Source: Membranipora membranacea (Eukaryota; Bryozoa; Gymnolaemata; Cheilostomatida; Membraniporidae). From it: a stretch of 64,000 bases of DNA. The DNA lies in contig OU612073.1 of the NCBI GenBank assembly GCA_914767715.1, positions 11,718,001 to 11,782,000 of the forward strand. The letters run 5' to 3'. Of this stretch, positions 30,001-40,180 are shown piece by piece. The first letter of the stretch is position 1; every line of letters starts with the position of its first letter. The notes under the pieces are model-generated. The model saw nothing but the letters and a program-made list of their open reading frames with translations, did not search any database and had not been told where the DNA came from. Both the position numbers and the translations under genes were made by a program.

Positions 30001-33000
30001 CCTGCATTTGGAATTCCTACCCCTCTACTGATGAGCAGCAGCAGTTTATCAGAGAATTGGAGTAATTCAAAATGCAGGCAGATTCGATCAAACTCAGCGC
30101 TGGGCCATGGCCAAACTGAGAAATCATTTGCTTTATTTCAGAAACAACCAACAATCTACACAGAAGCAAACATGGAAACCCATCTCGGGTCTTTCAATCA
30201 ATGAATATAAGCAAGGCTTTATTTTAGCCTCATTATTGCTCGCTTCCCTTTCAATCATGTAAATACATTACAAATCTTTTACAAAATGTACATAGCTCAA
30301 TCAATCAGTGGGCAATTTGTTCAGTTTTCAATTGGTGCAAATAACAACAATATAATGACACTAAATATCTAACTGTCATCTGTAAAATTCTTACCAGTAA
30401 GCAAACATCTGCCAGCAGTTTGATGAAACCTTCAGTCCATAACCCAGGTAGTTTATTCCTGTTGGAAAAAAAAGAACATTTAAGCAGAATCTCAACTACT
30501 TTTCAAGCATTTTTATAGAGTTTAATGGAAGGAAAAAGGTAGTAACTGCTATCTTGAACACTCTGGATATTTCATTTGGTGAACATTGAGTATGAGTATG
30601 AGTATTGAGTATGAGAACAGTATAAGAGTAATTTCAATTCATCATTATTTCCACGTAACTTAAGCTGACATGCTTTCATTATCTTTTTATTCAAGTCGTT
30701 TTCCTATATCTATGTCAATGTATGTGAGGTCAACAAGTCATTTTTAATTTACTTTGATTAAAAGCTTTTAGAAAACCTCAATAAATAAAGAAATAAATAG
30801 CAAACATCACAGGGGAAGTATTTAAATTGAAATGAGCAAGACATTTATTCCTCTGACACAGTAAGGTTCACTGATCCCACATACCTAGCCAGTTGAAGTT
30901 TAGTTTTAGTACTGACCACCTCCTGATACATTAACTCATACAGCTTCCACAGAACAGTCTAATTACAGAATTTAAAAATAAAGTAAATACATTGCAGTGA
31001 ATAATCTTTATGTCATGGTTTATACTCAGGGCCTTCATTTTCTAGTTTATTCAAAGCTAGCAAATTAAAACGTTCAGAGTAAAACCAACGCAAGAAGAAA
31101 TAACTGAGACTTTTGTTCATTAAATTGACGGACAAGGGTCATAGAATGAAATACAATATTCAAACGACGATGCCAGTTTAATGTGTCCGTCATTTCATGC
31201 ACTATTTCTTCTGTATTCCTCATCAATTCTAGATTCACAACGCGTCATATCTGTAATGCATCCGTTACCTTTGTTTTCAATATCTTACCTGCCAGATCTC
31301 ACTGGCCTCTCTATCCGTACCCTGATGTAACACGACCTGTAGACTGAAGAACCTCACAATCTCGAGCTTACACCCCTCCTTAACATTACACTGCCACAGC
31401 TGTAATAGCCTCAGAGCCACATCATCTCCAAACTGTGAGAGTTGAAGTCGGCAGGCAATGGCGCACGTCTCGCCAAATGTGTTCACTGAGTTCAACATAC
31501 TCTCCAACGTCTAAAACATAAATGTGAAATTCCAATAAACATTAAGTCACTTATAATCTATATTATATTCCATGTAAGCATGGCTATAAGCCTGTCCTGC
31601 CAAGCTTTTGTTGAGGAGCTTATCAAGACAGGCTAGATTGCAACATGGAGTTTGTCAACTCTGCATTCTTCATCCAGTCCCGGTGTCCCCTGTCACCAGG
31701 GCACCACCTACTATACCAGCTATTTACCCGTAGGGCACTGCTGAGAAATAGTTTACAGGCTTACACTTGGGCTGTGAAACCTGCGACACTGTACACGGAG
31801 ACAAACAAAGTCAATTGCCTTAGGAGAGATGACTAGTGACATATAAGCTTTCTATTTGTACCTTACTGAATACAACATGAGATACTTTGATGACAGGGGT
31901 GGAGCCGGACAAAGGAATCGATGCAACGCATCTTGGCAGCAAGGGAAGGTAAAGCCATTTGCCTTATGCAGGCTTATCATTGACATAGTTTCAGGCATGG
32001 AATTTTGGGGAGAAGCCAACAACAACAAAAACAACAGTGTACAGTCTGTTGTACCCATACATTTATACAGAGCTGTCAATTTATCTGAGCCAGATTGATG
32101 TTTGTGACATCTTTTTAATGGTTATCCAGATTTCAAATGGATATAACATGAACGTCAACAGAGCTTCTTCATCGCTATTGTATCTAGACTATGACAAACA
32201 TGAACAATGAAAGCAATCTTAATATAGTGGTGAAGGTACTTACCTGAGAATTAGACTCTTTAGTATTGAGAAAGAATTCTTTGTGTAGTGCCATGTAGCG
32301 AGCAGGTTTCACATCAATCCTCTCACACAATGCGGAGGTTATCAGTTTGATTGCCTGTGATACTGGTCCGGCATTGAACCCCGACTGTGACTTGGCTAAT
32401 CCCTTCAGAAACTTTATTAGTATCTCTAAAATTCCAAGCATTCTTAGACTAAATGAAACCTTTCTTGTGAGCATAGAGAAGTTGTCTTACCTTCATAAAT
32501 TTGGTGGTTAGGCCTAGGCCTACATATATTGTTTATTTCTTAGACCTGAAAAGTCGATCTAAGTTCCATGTATGAAAGTAAAATGAAACTATGTCATGTG
32601 GATAGCAAACAAGTTGTCTTCTCTTTTCATCAATAGAATGACAATTATTGATAATTCTTTGTCATGGCAGTTGACTATCCCAAGTATCCGTCAGCAGCAA
32701 AGTCTCGAAATCTATTCCACCTATATTTCTTTACTCTTTGGCAAAAGCCTACCTATTAAACCTAAACAATATATTATTTGCCACAAGCTATTTGAATGAG
32801 ACTGAATTCCATTTATAAGTATGAAGTAGAAGATTGACAGATGCTTGCACTGCACTAACTCTCATAAGCTTTCGGGTTAACCATACCACAAAGGCCCAGT
32901 AGCCAATAGACTGCTGCAACAGCACCCTTGACTTTTAAGTCTGGGTGAGAAAGCAGCTGTACTTACCGGCACCGCCGCCCACCTAGTCCAAATCTAACAT

Positions 33001-35349
33001 AGATAATACCACATATAATTATATATTTCAATTAAAACCAAAATTCAATGCTTTGTGAGGGTTAAAATAAATTTGATCTTATAGTGTAACTCACTGCTAA
33101 GTAGACTGAGATCAGGAGTTATCCATTCTGTCCATAGTTGAGGTGATATAAGACAATCTTTCACAAGTCCGGCGTATTCTGAGGCTAGAAGATGTGGATA
33201 TTCACTCAGTATAACAGAGATATGCTCTGTGATAGCATCAGGACTGAGCGCTCCTTGTCCATCTGTATGAGAATCAAATCAGACTAGTGAACTAGACAGA
33301 GGAGCACATTGTTAGTAAGAAACTTTAATATATATTCAGATAGCTGGGTAATTAAGATTACCATTTGTAATATAATTCTTTTTTTTATTATTTATTAAAA
33401 TACATGGTTGGGCAATAAACTGCAGTTATCTCCTGGTTAATTTTGAATTCAGGTCAGGTTCCAATGTTGAACTTTATTTATATCAGAACGTATGTATCAC
33501 CAATAATGTCTGAATTAAACCAACAGTCTAGGTTTGTTAAAACACTTGCTTGTAGCAGACGCCATTTTCCAGGTATATATACACAATTGCACAGGTCAAT
33601 CATGTAATTGAGAAAGGACCGAAACCGGTAAAGATCAAATTGTGATACCTGAAAGTTTTCTTCCTCTAGCTTTGATAAGTATAGTTTTGACAAGAGTGTA
33701 AAATTCAGGTTTTTTGGTAGCCGCAGCAGTGGATTTCCATCCCTTTAGCTCTTGTAACAACGCAGACTCGGCTCCCTAAAATTATAGCATTGTAAATGTC
33801 ATATCACCTGTCAGAATCTGCTGCATAATGCACCGAGTTGGTTACTATAAAAAGGAAGATCATTCTACAATTCATTTTACTAGCTTTTATGTTATCATCA
33901 TAAATAGATATGCCAATAGGCCTAGTGACATGTATGAAATGACAAAACAGGAACCAGAATAAAAAATTACATCCAAAAGAAAGCATGGTACAAAAGCTTT
34001 AGAAATGAATTACATCAGTCTTAGTGAGGTTGACTTCATGAAGACGTTCATTCGACTTGGCATGTTTGTCAACCGAACATACATAATTCAAACCTCTGGT
34101 GACAACTAAATTTGTCTGAAGTAAGAGAAGCCTGAATTAAGACATATCTCCGAAATGTCTGCAAAAACTAGAGTTTCAAAATATTAAGTCGAAATCAAGT
34201 GGACTTTTATTCGGATGTTCTTAGATTTTCAAGTTTGATATTACATCAGACCACTGTGTAACAATGCTATAGTGTTGTGTTAGCTGTAAACCTAAATAAT
34301 AGCATTTTTCTGCTCATATATAATATATGGTGTCTAAAATTATGTCTTAGAGATGTATTATAATTTTATGTTATATATTATATTATCATGGTGTTACCTC
34401 GAGAAGATTGTTCCATGTGACAAGCTCATCACTGAAGTTATCATCAGTAGGTCTACTTGTGCTCGATCTATCTATATACTTCAGATAGTCTGAGGAACTC
34501 AACATACACTTCAGTCGTTCAGCACCTTTCTGTAAGTAAATAGCAATGTGACACATTGTCTAGCTTTAAAGGATGGTGCAGACTGAAGATTATTAATACA
34601 TACTTCAGTAATATAGTGCACCACATTCAATACTAAAGGGAGTGGCCGTAGTACAATGGATGGGGCTTGGGTCTTTTTGTCAAGAGGTCCTGCGTTCAAT
34701 TCCCGGCTGATCATGGTGGTGTCAGGAAGGGCATCCGACCTCGAATGCTTCTGTGCCACATAAGTTTACAGTGTTACGGCAATGAAAAAAACCAAGCGAC
34801 ATCATGGTGTCTCACACTGGTATCATAGGGTATCGAGACTATAAATGCTCGCGAGTTTTTTAGTTCAACACCAAAATGCTCAATACTGAAAGAACGAATT
34901 TTTAACTGCATAGATTGCAAACAATACAATACAACTTTTAACATGAAAGATCTGCAAAATTTTAAATCAGATGCTGTCTGCAGTCAAAGGAACACATATT
35001 CGATATGTGTTAAGAGTTACCATAGTAGGCATCATTATTGGAGTACACTCGAAATATAATTTTCTGCATGATATGGATATGATATCTAATACACACTTAT
35101 CTCTAGGGACCTGCCTTAAGGGTGGGGGCTGTTATTAGAATTTTGAAGCCCTAATGTATTTTGGGACCTTATGTAAGCTTGCTCGCTTCTACAGATCCGC
35201 ATTTAAATGGTGACATCAGATGCATTAATCACTGATTAAATAAATAATCTGAATTTTATCAATATGTCTAGGCTTACTTTCCTATCTGTGATCCGGCTGC
35301 TTCCCAGCTTATCACAATATGTTCTCAATTCAGCTGACTTTGACGGCAT
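1..35349 (-). CDS. ATM: ATM-like PI3K-related kinase, N-terminal two thirds (3' end outside window)
   Basis: ATM is a nuclear PI3K-related protein kinase that starts the DNA double-strand-break response. Here 41 coding exons can be joined, about 2,010 codons, starting at ATG 35,349 (reads MPSKSAELRTYCDKLG) and ending with the exon 387-469. The order of segments matches human ATM as I recall it, and the visible length (about 2,010 of about 3,050 residues) fits a stop early in the FAT region. Strong local matches include LSTFPIELVGYKDLTKFYR (18,312-18,472), LPYVIHDLLESGDQS (2,447-2,581) and FWLDVDYFLLAESA (1,473-1,604). Most junctions keep phase exactly; two places do not (see findings). The kinase and FATC domains are not in the window. 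Bases 1-386 showed no further exon. Two other genes sit inside its largest intron on the other strand. Confidence 0.9.
387..5755 (-). CDS. ATM: ATM-like gene, exons 32-41 (C-terminal HEAT repeats into FAT)
   Basis: Exons: about 5,643-5,755; 5,482-5,571; 4,800-5,015 (or 5,034); 3,781-3,928; 2,968-3,141; 2,447-2,581; 2,155-2,267; 1,473-1,604; 1,026-1,148; 387-469. The last two read LMLQVYSALDNTDMLYGWG and AHYAKENDWSKELSVRDT, which line up with the FAT-domain start of human ATM (LLLEIYRSIGEPDSLYG and the EHEAMWGKALVTYD segment, recalled). The final exon ends in phase 1 at 387, so translation continues left of the window. Junctions on both sides of 5,482-5,571 are uncertain: the homologous frame EVKLLAHCERYIRKS needs weaker splice sites than the nearest consensus ones. 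Confidence 0.85.
6522..8179 (+). CDS. Atypical protein kinase 1, nested antisense in the ATM-like intron
   Basis: Two exons, 6,522-7,002 and 7,290-8,179, joined in phase 1, give 456 aa. A protein-kinase fold is visible: a glycine-loop-like MRGSCGYVKRV, beta-3 Lys in EFAIKTV, a CDK-like hinge LYMVFEWFDHDM, catalytic loop IVHGDLKIDN, Mg-binding IGDLGLNK and APD in place of APE followed by FDIWSVGH. The HRD arginine is glycine and DFG is DLG, but Lys, both Asp and the loop Asn remain, so catalysis is possible. About 60 residues are inserted between the helix-C region and the hinge, and a C-terminal tail of about 110 residues follows the kinase core. The start follows GAATTAGAG and matches the N-terminus of the neighbour paralog. 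No signal peptide or membrane segment is seen. Substrate and pathway are unknown. Confidence 0.8.
8290..8295 (+). terminator. Polyadenylation signal of kinase 1
   Basis: AATAAA about 110 bases after the stop codon of the first nested kinase gene; position and strand fit a 3' end here. Confidence 0.5.
8296..10008. other. Spacer between the two nested kinase genes
   Basis: About 1.7 kb of ATM-like intron. No exon, RNA gene or clear repeat was recognised. Short open frames here lack family similarity and splice context. Confidence 0.5.
10009..12006 (+). CDS. Atypical protein kinase 2, tandem paralog of kinase 1
   Basis: Three exons, 10,009-10,068, 10,392-10,797 and 11,108-12,006, join in phase (0, then 1) to give 454 aa. 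It aligns with kinase 1 throughout: N-terminus ELNDIREFLR versus QLNAIREFIR, glycine loop MKGSYGHVKRV, beta-3 Lys in EFAVKIIEI, hinge IFLVFNWYPDDL, catalytic loop LVYGDLKPDN, Mg loop AICDFGLTK, then SDTWSYGH, and the same C-terminal tail ending in a DF-containing helix. HRD is YGD, while DFG is intact. The intron after ALIG is shared with kinase 1; the first intron is not. The gene lies on the strand opposite to the ATM-like gene, inside its intron. Non-RD kinases are known in several immune signalling families, but assigning that role here would be inference only. Confidence 0.8.
12120..12125 (+). terminator. Polyadenylation signal of kinase 2
   Basis: AATAAA 114 bases after the stop codon of the second nested kinase gene. 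Confidence 0.5.
12126..14227. other. Remainder of the large ATM-like intron
   Basis: About 2.1 kb between kinase 2 and the next ATM-like exon. No coding segment, structured RNA or sharp repeat was recognised beyond a short C-rich run near 13,190. Confidence 0.45.
14228..25972 (-). CDS. ATM: ATM-like gene, exons 14-31 (central HEAT solenoid)
   Basis: Exons: 25,825-25,972; 24,566-24,792; 23,909-24,013; 23,148-23,324; 22,317-22,467; 21,569-21,809; 21,092-21,250; 20,513-20,624; 19,928-20,064; 19,445-19,553; 18,956-19,132; about 18,308-18,472; 17,795-18,172; 17,279-17,364; 16,788-16,917; 15,662-15,870; 14,916-15,024; 14,228-14,443. The exon at 22,317-22,467 is a Ser-rich then acidic linker (SKSGSMFDEDDDFVVPD), matching the low-complexity acidic linker of vertebrate ATM. 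The exon at 18,956-19,132 (ITCSPACSKKSLCALF) and the next (LSTFPIELVGY) are the clearest ATM matches. The 18,312 donor leaves the wrong phase; a weak donor 4 nt further restores it. Introns here host most of the foldback elements in the window. Confidence 0.88.
15910..16304 (+). mobile_element. tRNA-derived composite repeat with terminal inverted repeats
   Basis: The ends are inverted repeats: GCAGTGGCGTATATT at 15,910 and its near-complement AATATACGCCCCTGC ending at 16,304. Inside lies a tRNA-like unit with an A-box-like TAGCTCAGTGTGTAGAG (15,962-15,978) and a B-box GGGTTCGAATCCC (16,015-16,027). Three GC-rich hairpins follow (16,178-16,193, 16,212-16,226, 16,229-16,247). It sits in an ATM-like intron. 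The tRNA part lacks a convincing full cloverleaf, so this is a SINE-like or chimeric element rather than a tRNA gene. Confidence 0.6.
16544..16657. mobile_element. Palindromic MITE, TA-flanked (copy 1)
   Basis: Almost perfect 114-base palindrome. CTAGAACAAGTATGATCC at the left is repeated inverted at the right, with GGTATCGATACC at the centre. TA dinucleotides just inside each end suggest Tc1/mariner-type target duplication. The same core recurs at 57,500-57,604. Confidence 0.75.
20414..20478. repeat. Tandem repeat, five copies of a 13-mer
   Basis: Five head-to-tail copies of TTGTGGTGGAAGA with no mismatch. It lies about 35 bases inside an ATM-like intron, next to the splice donor of exon 20,513-20,624. 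Confidence 0.85.
22793..23051. mobile_element. Foldback element with about 80-bp terminal inverted repeats
   Basis: AATAGGTAACTTCGCGCC at the left reappears inverted at the right (CGCGAAGTTACCTATT). The similarity continues inward for about 80 bases through ATAATCATTTTCATGGGGAA. The central 90 bases are unique. It has no coding capacity and sits in an ATM-like intron. Confidence 0.7.
23407..23512. repeat. Dispersed imperfect-palindrome repeat
   Basis: Starts TTTGACCCAGTTTCCTGCAT and ends with an inverted, degraded copy of the same motif (CTGGATCATACTTGGTCTAG). The head motif GATCAAGTTTG...CCTGCATTC recurs near 29,430, 29,979, 40,487, 41,664 and 43,007. Confidence 0.55.
24164..24352. repeat. 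Direct repeat of about 73 bases, two copies
   Basis: Two diverged copies of a segment containing AAAACAGATGGGTC, at 24,164-24,236 and 24,280-24,352, separated by about 43 unique bases. Confidence 0.55.
26402..35349 (-). CDS. ATM: ATM-like gene, exons 1-13 (N-terminal HEAT/TAN region)
   Basis: Coding exons, 5' to 3' on the minus strand: 35,278-35,349; 34,398-34,529; 33,649-33,775; 33,095-33,262; 32,244-32,425; 31,289-31,510; 30,885-30,958; 30,395-30,458; 29,630-29,790; 28,779-28,889; 27,985-28,101; 26,885-26,974; 26,402-26,546. Every junction keeps the reading phase with GT donors and AG acceptors. The segment corresponds to the N-terminal helical solenoid used for substrate and partner binding. 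Recognisable ATM-like stretches are TLVKTILIKARGRK, YAGLVKDCLISPQLW, RLLQLWQCNVKEGC and a basic run KRRRITSGWESLQSN that parallels KRKKIELGWEVI in the human protein (recalled). No 5' noncoding exon was identified, so 35,349 is a coding start rather than a transcription start. Confidence 0.88.
27552..27952. mobile_element. Nonautonomous TIR element
   Basis: About 400 bases bounded by AGCTGCGTTTACATTGGGCC and its inverted partner ending ATGTAAACACAGCT. Further internal inverted stretches (GTCTTGAGTCTGAC and similar) make the interior strongly self-complementary. It has no transposase ORF and lies in an ATM-like intron. Confidence 0.6.
29977..30106. repeat. Dispersed imperfect-palindrome repeat (fullest copy)
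   Basis: The left arm TTTAGATCAAGTTTGAACAA with CTGCCTGCATTT is matched by the right arm AATGCAGGCAGATTCGATCA, giving a 130-base imperfect palindrome. It belongs to the same family as 23,407-23,512; the ends resemble the TA-flanked MITE at 16,544. Confidence 0.6.
34640..34762 (+). mobile_element. tRNA-derived SINE fragment
   Basis: An A-box-like GTGGCCGTAGTACAATGG near 34,642 and a B-box-like GCGTTCAATTCCC (34,692-34,704) are followed by GTGTCAGGAAGGGCATCCGA, a type of central segment I associate with animal SINEs. No full tRNA fold is kept. Confidence 0.55.
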
Positions 35350-36392
35350 TCTAACTCATATCTAAAAATAGAAAGGTTCAGTACTTGTTTGAATTCTCAT
35401 TAGTATTCATCAAACCGCAAGTTTCTCATGATCATTACATTCTCACTGATGGTTGCATAATATAAAGATGAAAGCACAGGTAATAGCAACTGTAAAGGCA
35501 CCAGCCAGCGTCAAAGAAAACTGTAGTCGGTGCACGCAAGAGTGTAAAGTTCAGGAGTACAACTTTGTAAGCCGTTCGTGAATTCAAGTCACCTTGACCG
35601 ATCGACCAGTAAGACCGAATTGTCATTAGCAGAATAGAGATCAAATCTTTGTACCATTTGCCGTTTGGCTAAAATGACATATTAATCAATAGATAGATGT
35701 GACTGGAGTTCAGCCTAGATATTTCATTGAGTTTTTTTAGTTGTGTTGTGTGCATCACTAGTACAAGATTGGATTACCCTCCAAGAATTAAAGACTATGT
35801 GGGCAGCAGGTTGGTAGGTGCACACTTCATGGACCTCCTTATTGCTTGTTTATACTTCAAATAAGTCATTTCCTGTACTGTAGTACAGGCAGTCTAAAAC
35901 AGACAGAGAGTACTAGACTAGTCACAGACAGTGTGACTGTCTGTGTTGATTACTTTACTAACAAAAAACAACATCAAACAAGGCATTAGTCTACACAATC
36001 TGAGAGAGTTGGATATTTTTGCAGGCATACTCCTGCAAATGAACATGAGCACTACTGCACTGAACTCTCTTTACTTGTAGCAGACCACCAAGGAGTTGAG
36101 CCTACCATAACCATGCATGCTTTTTATTTTTTTGCATACAGTAAATAGATTTCTTATCTAAAGTGAAACTACATAATTCTCTATCACAATTGGTCAAATC
36201 TGGCGCGAAAATATCCTCATGTGTTTTGTTGACATACTCAGACCACAGTCCAGCAACAAATAATCAGTCAGATTCCATTGGTCAGTGTTGTTGCCACGAG
36301 ATTTCATCTGATTCAGCATAGTTAGCAACAGAATTAAATTTTAACAGACTTATTCCTCTCTACAGATTTCATTCATACTAAGATCTACAAAA
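35350..36392. promoter_or_regulatory. Shared upstream region of the ATM-like gene and MYCBP
   Basis: The two start codons point away from each other across this 1,043-base interval, so both promoters and both 5' UTRs must lie in it or in unseen upstream exons. No TATA box or CpG-dense core was picked out with confidence. Confidence 0.4.
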
Positions 36393-39300
36393 ATGACTAC
36401 ATACAGGGTAAATATACCATTTTGAGAGTTGATATAAGACGGTTCTTTGGCCATTGTATATCGGAATGACTAAACTTTTGCTTCATAGTTTTACACTCGA
36501 GTGAGAGACTGAGTGACTACTAAGTTAGTTGAGTCACTGGAGTGGGCCAACTTCTAAATCTAAGAAGATGATGTTATATGTTGAAATTGAAAGGCATGGA
36601 GCGGGACATGCCTAAAAAAACTGTTATTCAATTGATTGGGTAACAGTGATAATTCTGAATTAATCCGTTAAAGATGGGAGTATTCCCAGAAAATAGCCCG
36701 TGCTTTCTTCTAGTTCTAGTAAGTGGTAATCTTGGAGTAAAGTTTTCATTTATTTATAAATGTAGCTAGTGCTTGAAACATACAAAACTTAGCATTGAAC
36801 TGGAATTAGAGTGTAGTAGGGCAACCCCTCGTGACGGAGGACTAGAGTTACACCTACCTGCACCTACCAGAGAAATAAAAACAGCATATATGCTACAACC
36901 TGTGTTGCTAATCGATACAGCCCTTTTTAGCGAATATTCATTTCAATCCATAAGAATGAGTCAAGTTATGTCCTCCCCTTCTCACTTTCCTCATTATTAA
37001 ATTCATTAATTACCAAACAACATGAGTAACTCGGGGTAGGCCTACTCCCTGGTAAGACTCATCTCGATTGAGGCTTAATTGTAGGTATTATATCCTAGTT
37101 AGATTAGTGGTAGCCTGGATCTGAACAAGAACCAGGATCATGATGCCTCCAAAGCAGTTAAAACTAATACGTAACCTACAACTAGGTGTATATCTAAATT
37201 GTTAATCAACATATATTGGATTTGCAGTATGGTTTTCACAGGCTGATTAAAAAAAATTAGGTACAATCGTATCTGTTGAGTAAATGATACATTAACGTTA
37301 GCATATTTTCCCTGGTAACTGTATTTGCGACAATTTATATGTCTTTTATAAGGCCTAGCTGGGACTATTGATTCTTTAGATTTCCAAATCGACGGTCTGT
37401 TGAAAAAGAAATACAAAATTAGTTGATACAAAATTATAATACAAAATTATTATACAAAATTAGTCATACAAAATTAGTCATACAAAATTATTTGATTTTC
37501 AACGTATTACACATGCAAACATACTGTACCTCAAGTCATTTAGAGAATTTACCAAAAGCCTCAACCTGAAAAGAGGGCTGCTGTCAAACAATGTCTAGTA
37601 TTTGTGGTCAAATAATCAAGTTGCAGGATCTTTAGGCCACCATTTAGTTGTTAGAGCGTTGCTATTGCCTTTTTCTGATCATGTTATGCCTGTAATGCCA
37701 AAATTGTTTTGTTGTACTTTGTTGCAGTTGCCCTCCTTACTCACCTTACGACAAGTAATTAGAAAGACTGTCTTTTTCATCAGCTCTCAGCCTTGAAGTT
37801 GTTTCAATTTATATTTGCTTGCTTGAAAAATTTAAAAACAAATTATCATCAAACTAGTTCCCCGTACTGCTCTATCTACTGTCCTATAGGCAATCCCTGT
37901 TCTCAATGATCTTACTTCAGCCACCATTTTTTGACCAAATTTATGTTTATTTATGCAGGCTGCCGATTCGAAGAGAGAAGAGTTCAGGAAGTACTTGGAG
38001 AAGGCTGGAGTTGTTGATGCATTGACAAAAGGTGAGTGGTAAACTATATCGAATTTTAACCCTTATTCCCGGTCCAATATTGTAGGCCTACTGGTTAAGT
38101 TAGACTAAGCAGAAGTTGAAAAAGTTCTGTCTTGATGAAATCAAAACAGGAGAATGGATGCAAGCGCTGTACTCGCTAAGCCTAGGCCGACATGTGGTAT
38201 TTTGGCTTCAATCGGTCACATATGCTGTGCAATGAAACGGCAATAGGTCTGAAACTATAATGTATTTCTGAAACAATTCCATTGCAGTTGAAACATAACA
38301 AAACTAAGATTAAAGTGTCACTGCTAATGGCTGATTAGTACAAGTTCTAGTTTTGGCAGCTTGCTGCACACCCAGTTCAGTAGGTCTTTTATGGCTTTAC
38401 ATCTAGGATGCATTCTAGTTTTCTAGGATTTATCACATTCTCAGTATGAGGATTTGGAGCACCTTGCGTCCCTCTCTAGGGGCAGCCCAATCTTCATTTT
38501 CTTACTAAACAGCAAGAAAAGTCAGGTACAACCTCACATATTTGTTGACAGTTCGTAAGTTACTGAGTTTGATCATGTACGTTCTAATATTGCAGTGTTG
38601 GTTGGTCTGTATGAAGAGCCGGAGAAGCCAAACAATGCTCTAGACTTTCTACGACAGCACATGGGATCAGACGGTCCCGAGACCGCTGACGTAGAATCAC
38701 TCAAACTAGAGGTCACAGAACTGAGGAAAAAAGTCGAAGAGCTGTCCGAAGAAAATGCAGAACTCAAAGCAAAAGTAGGTTATCCTTTGTAGTTTGGCTG
38801 TCTGTACAGTTAAACATTTTTTATAAGACTGATAACAGGCTGCAAAGCTTGCGATTGTCGTAGAGCATTGTGTGATAAGACTAGCATGACTTGTAAGGTT
38901 TACCTTAGTCCTCACTCATGGGTACCACTGAGCAGATAAATTCAATATAGGTCTGACCTTAGATATGATAAGAATGATAAGAACAATCTAGTAATGCGTT
39001 AGATCTAAATGATGGTGGTGATGGAAACCTACACGAAATTTTCTTAAGCGGTTACCACCTGTTGCCTTTTTGTCTATATAAGTTGAAAATTTGCAGTATC
39101 AACTAAGCCACCCGCTCATGATTGTGATGAGAGTTATTCCTTAGCTAGTTTGCTTTCACACCGTTATAAAACATTTATTTTAAAATTGGATGAACTCGCC
39201 TGGGAGTTTGTTTTGGAGTTGTCTGCCATTTGGAGAGAGCGTCTCGAATGACTTGTAAATTGTCGATTCAAAACTTTGTTACATTGGTTGACTCTCAAAG

Positions 39301-39481
39301 GTTTAGGAAGTTCAAGTCATCAATCATGCTGAGATCTGGTTTATCTCAAACATGTTTGCTGTGTGCTGAATAAAAAAGAGAGAACATGAAAAATTGTACT
39401 CTCATTATGGGAATATGTGTTTGTTTGTAGATGGCACAGTTTGAACCTCCTGCAGAAGAGAACGCCGTAGAGAACAACTAG
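36393..39481 (+). CDS. MYCBP: c-Myc-binding protein (MYCBP/AMY-1)
   Basis: Four coding exons, 36,393-36,407, 37,959-38,031, 38,596-38,774 and 39,431-39,481, join in perfect phase to give 105 aa (human has 103). The sequence follows human MYCBP closely: MTTYR, then AADSKREEFRKYLEKAGVVD, LVGLYEEPEKPNNALDFLRQ, a leucine/glutamate coiled coil (LRKKVEELSEENAELKAK) and the tail MAQFEPPAEENAVENN. MYCBP is a small cytosolic/nuclear adaptor that binds the Myc N-terminus and AKAP proteins, and it is also reported with ciliary/sperm AKAP complexes. Exon 1 codes only five residues, as I recall for the vertebrate gene. Its start is head-to-head with the ATM-like gene. Confidence 0.95.
37416..37492. repeat. 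Short AT-rich tandem repeat
   Basis: About five imperfect units of TACAAAATTAGTCA in the first MYCBP intron. Confidence 0.6.
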
Positions 39482-40174
39482 ATACTGTTAAGCTATACAA
39501 TAGACAATCCTATCCATATCCCTCAAAGCTAATATATTCACCTCATACATGCTCATTCATTAGAGTTCCCTAGAACATCTCATCGAAAGATCAACTCCGT
39601 ATCTATGTAACCCTACCTGATACACTCAACAAGTTGTGCTAAGATTGAAATCAACTATTCCCTCCATTATAAAACACGCCGCAGCAGAAAAATTTTTTTA
39701 AACACCTAACTAAAGTATTTTAAATCAGATAGCGCCATACTGGATGACCAATAATTCTATAACTGCACTTATGGCAAACTAAGGGCTGCTCAACTATGCT
39801 GGTCTCATTGAAATAATATGGATGAAATTGCAAGTGATGCTGAATTTTTAACGACAATTTTATTGACTTGAAAACCAAACAATACCCTACTGATTATTTC
39901 TGCTTTACCTCAACGTTTTATTTTGTCCAGATTAAATTTGATTTCAGATGTTATCAATCCCTTTGGCATCGATTCTTTTATTGTTAGTCCATTATGACAC
40001 TATGGTAATTATGACACTATCGTAATGAATCTTGCTTATCGGATTTGAAGATAACTTTGCAACACCACGTCACATTCGAGTTTTTCTCTTTCCTTTTTCT
40101 TACCCAGTTATTATGATATTTTGTTTCATTTTGTGTTCCAATGTTCTTATCTGTACATAAATTATAAAATTTTA

Positions 40175-40180
40175 AATAAA
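40175..40180 (+). terminator. Polyadenylation signal of MYCBP
   Basis: AATAAA about 690 bases after the stop codon, implying a long AT-rich 3' UTR. It is the first strong signal downstream that I noticed. Confidence 0.5.

Noticed and set aside
31645-32098. Short plus-strand open frames between ATM exons
   Set aside because: No splice signals, no similarity and no partner exons; ordinary intron sequence.
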